Positions 62,963 to 64,000 of a DNA stretch of 64,000 nucleotides are shown piece by piece. Origin of the DNA: Acidimicrobiia bacterium (GTDB lineage: Bacteria; Actinomycetota; Acidimicrobiia; IMCC26256; JAOSJL01); the NCBI GenBank assembly GCA_027494115.1, contig JAOSJL010000001.1, positions 831,926 through 895,925 on the forward strand, read 5' to 3'. The notes under the pieces are model-generated. The model searched no databases. It had not been told where the DNA came from and saw only the letters and a program-made list of their open reading frames with translations. Both the position numbers and the translations under genes were made by a program. How positions within the stretch are numbered: position 1 is the stretch's first letter; every line of letters starts with the position of its first letter.

Positions 62963-63975
62963 CTAGCCGTTTCCGTCCGAGGCGAAAATCGACACGGTGT
63001 CGCCACGCTCGAGCACCACGCCGGCCTCGGGTTCGGTACGCACCACGGTGCCTGCGTCCTCGGTGCTCGTCACCCGCTCCACCGGTTCGGTGACGTTGAG
63101 TCCGTTGAACCAGAGGCGTTCCCGGGCGTCGTTGATGGTCTCGCCGGCGACGTCCGGTACGTCGACCTCGCCCGATCCCGCACTGACGAAGAGGGTGACG
63201 TCGGTTCCCTCCTCGACGCGGCTTCCCGCTTCGGGAGACTGGCGGAGCACGCTTCCCGGGACCGTGTCGGGGCTCTCGATGAACGTGACCACAGTGTCGA
63301 GCCCGCTCTCGGCGGGAACGTCGAGAACGTCGGTGACCGGTGGATTTCCGCTGCTGACGTCGGGAACCTTCACGGTGGGGAGAGTGTCGTCGCCAAGACG
63401 CGTGAAGACGTAGAGCCCGGCGGCCACGATCAGAACGATGGTCAGGAAGGTGAGATTGAGTTGCCAGCGCGATCGGGTCGATCCGCGCGGGCGCGCGCGT
63501 TCGCGCCGTCGCGGCTTGTAGCCGTCGATGTCGACGCTCAGTTCCTCGATGGCACGGCCGTGTCCGGCCGACAGCGTGTCGGCGACGTCGGCCCGTTGAT
63601 GCAGACGCGCGACTTGCACTTCGAGATTGTGGAGCCGTGTCCCCAGATCCTGGATCGCTCCGAGAACGTCGGGATCACGACCGGGGCCGAGCGGGATGGC
63701 CGCGGCCGCTTCAGCGACGGGTGGGCTTGTCGTGGGCGTTGCGCCGGTGACCGGCCCGTCCTTGTCGATCAGCCCGGCGGCCACGAGGTCTGTGCGGGGA
63801 TCCGCCAGGCACCGCGTCCGCTGCCGTTGACGCGGTATGCGTTCGGGAACCGTTCGCGTGTGACGAATCGACGGATCGTCGAGCGAGACAGGGAGCACTC
63901 CTTGGCCGCCTCGGAGATCGTCAGCGCTCGGCTGGAGGCGCCGCTGTCGGAACTGCCGTCGTTCGGTGTCGTCAC
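62963..63975 (-). CDS. HTH-TM-PASTA membrane protein, frameshifted
   Basis: About 337 residues from ATG at 63975. N-terminal excisionase/MerR-like helix-turn-helix: LTISEAAKECSLSRSTIRRFVTRERFPNAYRVNGSGRGAWRIP. A shift near 63787 leads to RTDLVAAGLIDKDG. A coiled coil (VLGAIQDLGTRLHNLEVQVARLHQRADVADTL), a basic stretch (RRRERARPRGSTRSR) and one transmembrane helix (LTFLTIVLIVAAGLYVFTRLG) follow. The outside part holds two PASTA-like repeats (VPAESGLDTVVTFIESPDTVPGSVLRQSPEAGSRVEEGTDVTLFVSAG and VPDVAGETINDARERLWFNGLNVTEPVERV, then EPEAGVVLERGDTVSIFAS). PASTA binds peptidoglycan or muropeptides. A DNA-binding head on a membrane PASTA protein is unusual. Confidence 0.82.
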
Positions 63976-64000
63976 GGGAAGTGGTCGCCTTGGGGAAAGG

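Noticed and set aside
62910..62986. Direct repeat CCGTCCGAGGCGAA at 62910 and 62973
   Set aside because: Short, one copy inside the coding end of the PASTA gene, no associated feature; likely chance in GC-rich DNA or a tiny duplication.

Overview
The window is high-GC actinobacterial chromosome next to the replication origin. It opens with the 3' part of recF, then dciA (DUF721), gyrB, gyrA, a DUF3566 membrane protein and tRNA-Ile(GAT), which is the usual actinobacterial gene order. GTG starts, 4-bp ATGA/GTGA overlaps, DUF2505, DUF3566, DUF6325 and DUF7144 proteins and cysteine-type sulfatases fit Actinobacteria. Acidimicrobiia is my best guess, from gene content only.

Layout. 1-6.5 kb: replication and topoisomerase core. 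6.5-11.7 kb: a saccharopine-dehydrogenase-like enzyme, a membrane GAF protein, an OmpR-type two-component system and a secreted protein with a 71-residue tandem repeat. 11.7-21.4 kb: an accessory island with a Fic AMPylase, a candidate defence locus (winged-helix protein, MORC/MutL-like GHKL ATPase, convergent DNA methyltransferase), a corrupted G/C-homopolymer tract, and a mobile-element gene pair (catalytically degenerate tyrosine-recombinase-like protein plus DDE transposase), ending at tRNA-Ala(TGC). 21.4-25.5 kb: cargo bounded by copies of the tRNA-Ala 3' end, namely a CPBP protease with a metallo-beta-lactamase-fold protein, then an ABC exporter. 25.6-33.5 kb: an acyl-CoA dehydrogenase, an arylsulfatase, a radical-SAM sulfatase maturase with a SEC-C tail and a MalT-like LuxR regulator. 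33.5-43 kb: small stress-type proteins (SnoaL-like, DUF6325, SHOCT, PLDc_N), a four-gene operon of unknown role with a beta-propeller, DUF2252 and DUF7144. Several intergenic regions here share an imperfect palindrome, which suggests one regulon. 43-51 kb: an esterase, HPF/RaiA-like protein, M20 amidohydrolase with YbdK ligase, SRPBCC, metallophosphoesterase, MgtE-like transporter, DUF523, cupin and methyltransferase. 51-57 kb: a lipoprotein and MacB/FtsX-type ABC system. 57-64 kb: DUF2505, a glycosyltransferase-phosphodiesterase fusion, a PepSY protein with a divergent two-component system, and an HTH-TM-PASTA protein.

Data quality. At least 25 genes or gene parts are split by single-base shifts, mostly at short G or C runs, while gyrA, gyrB, the FtsX permease and others are clean. 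I read these as consensus errors rather than decay. I annotate each such gene as one CDS across the shift and give the approximate position. No rRNA gene or CRISPR array was seen.
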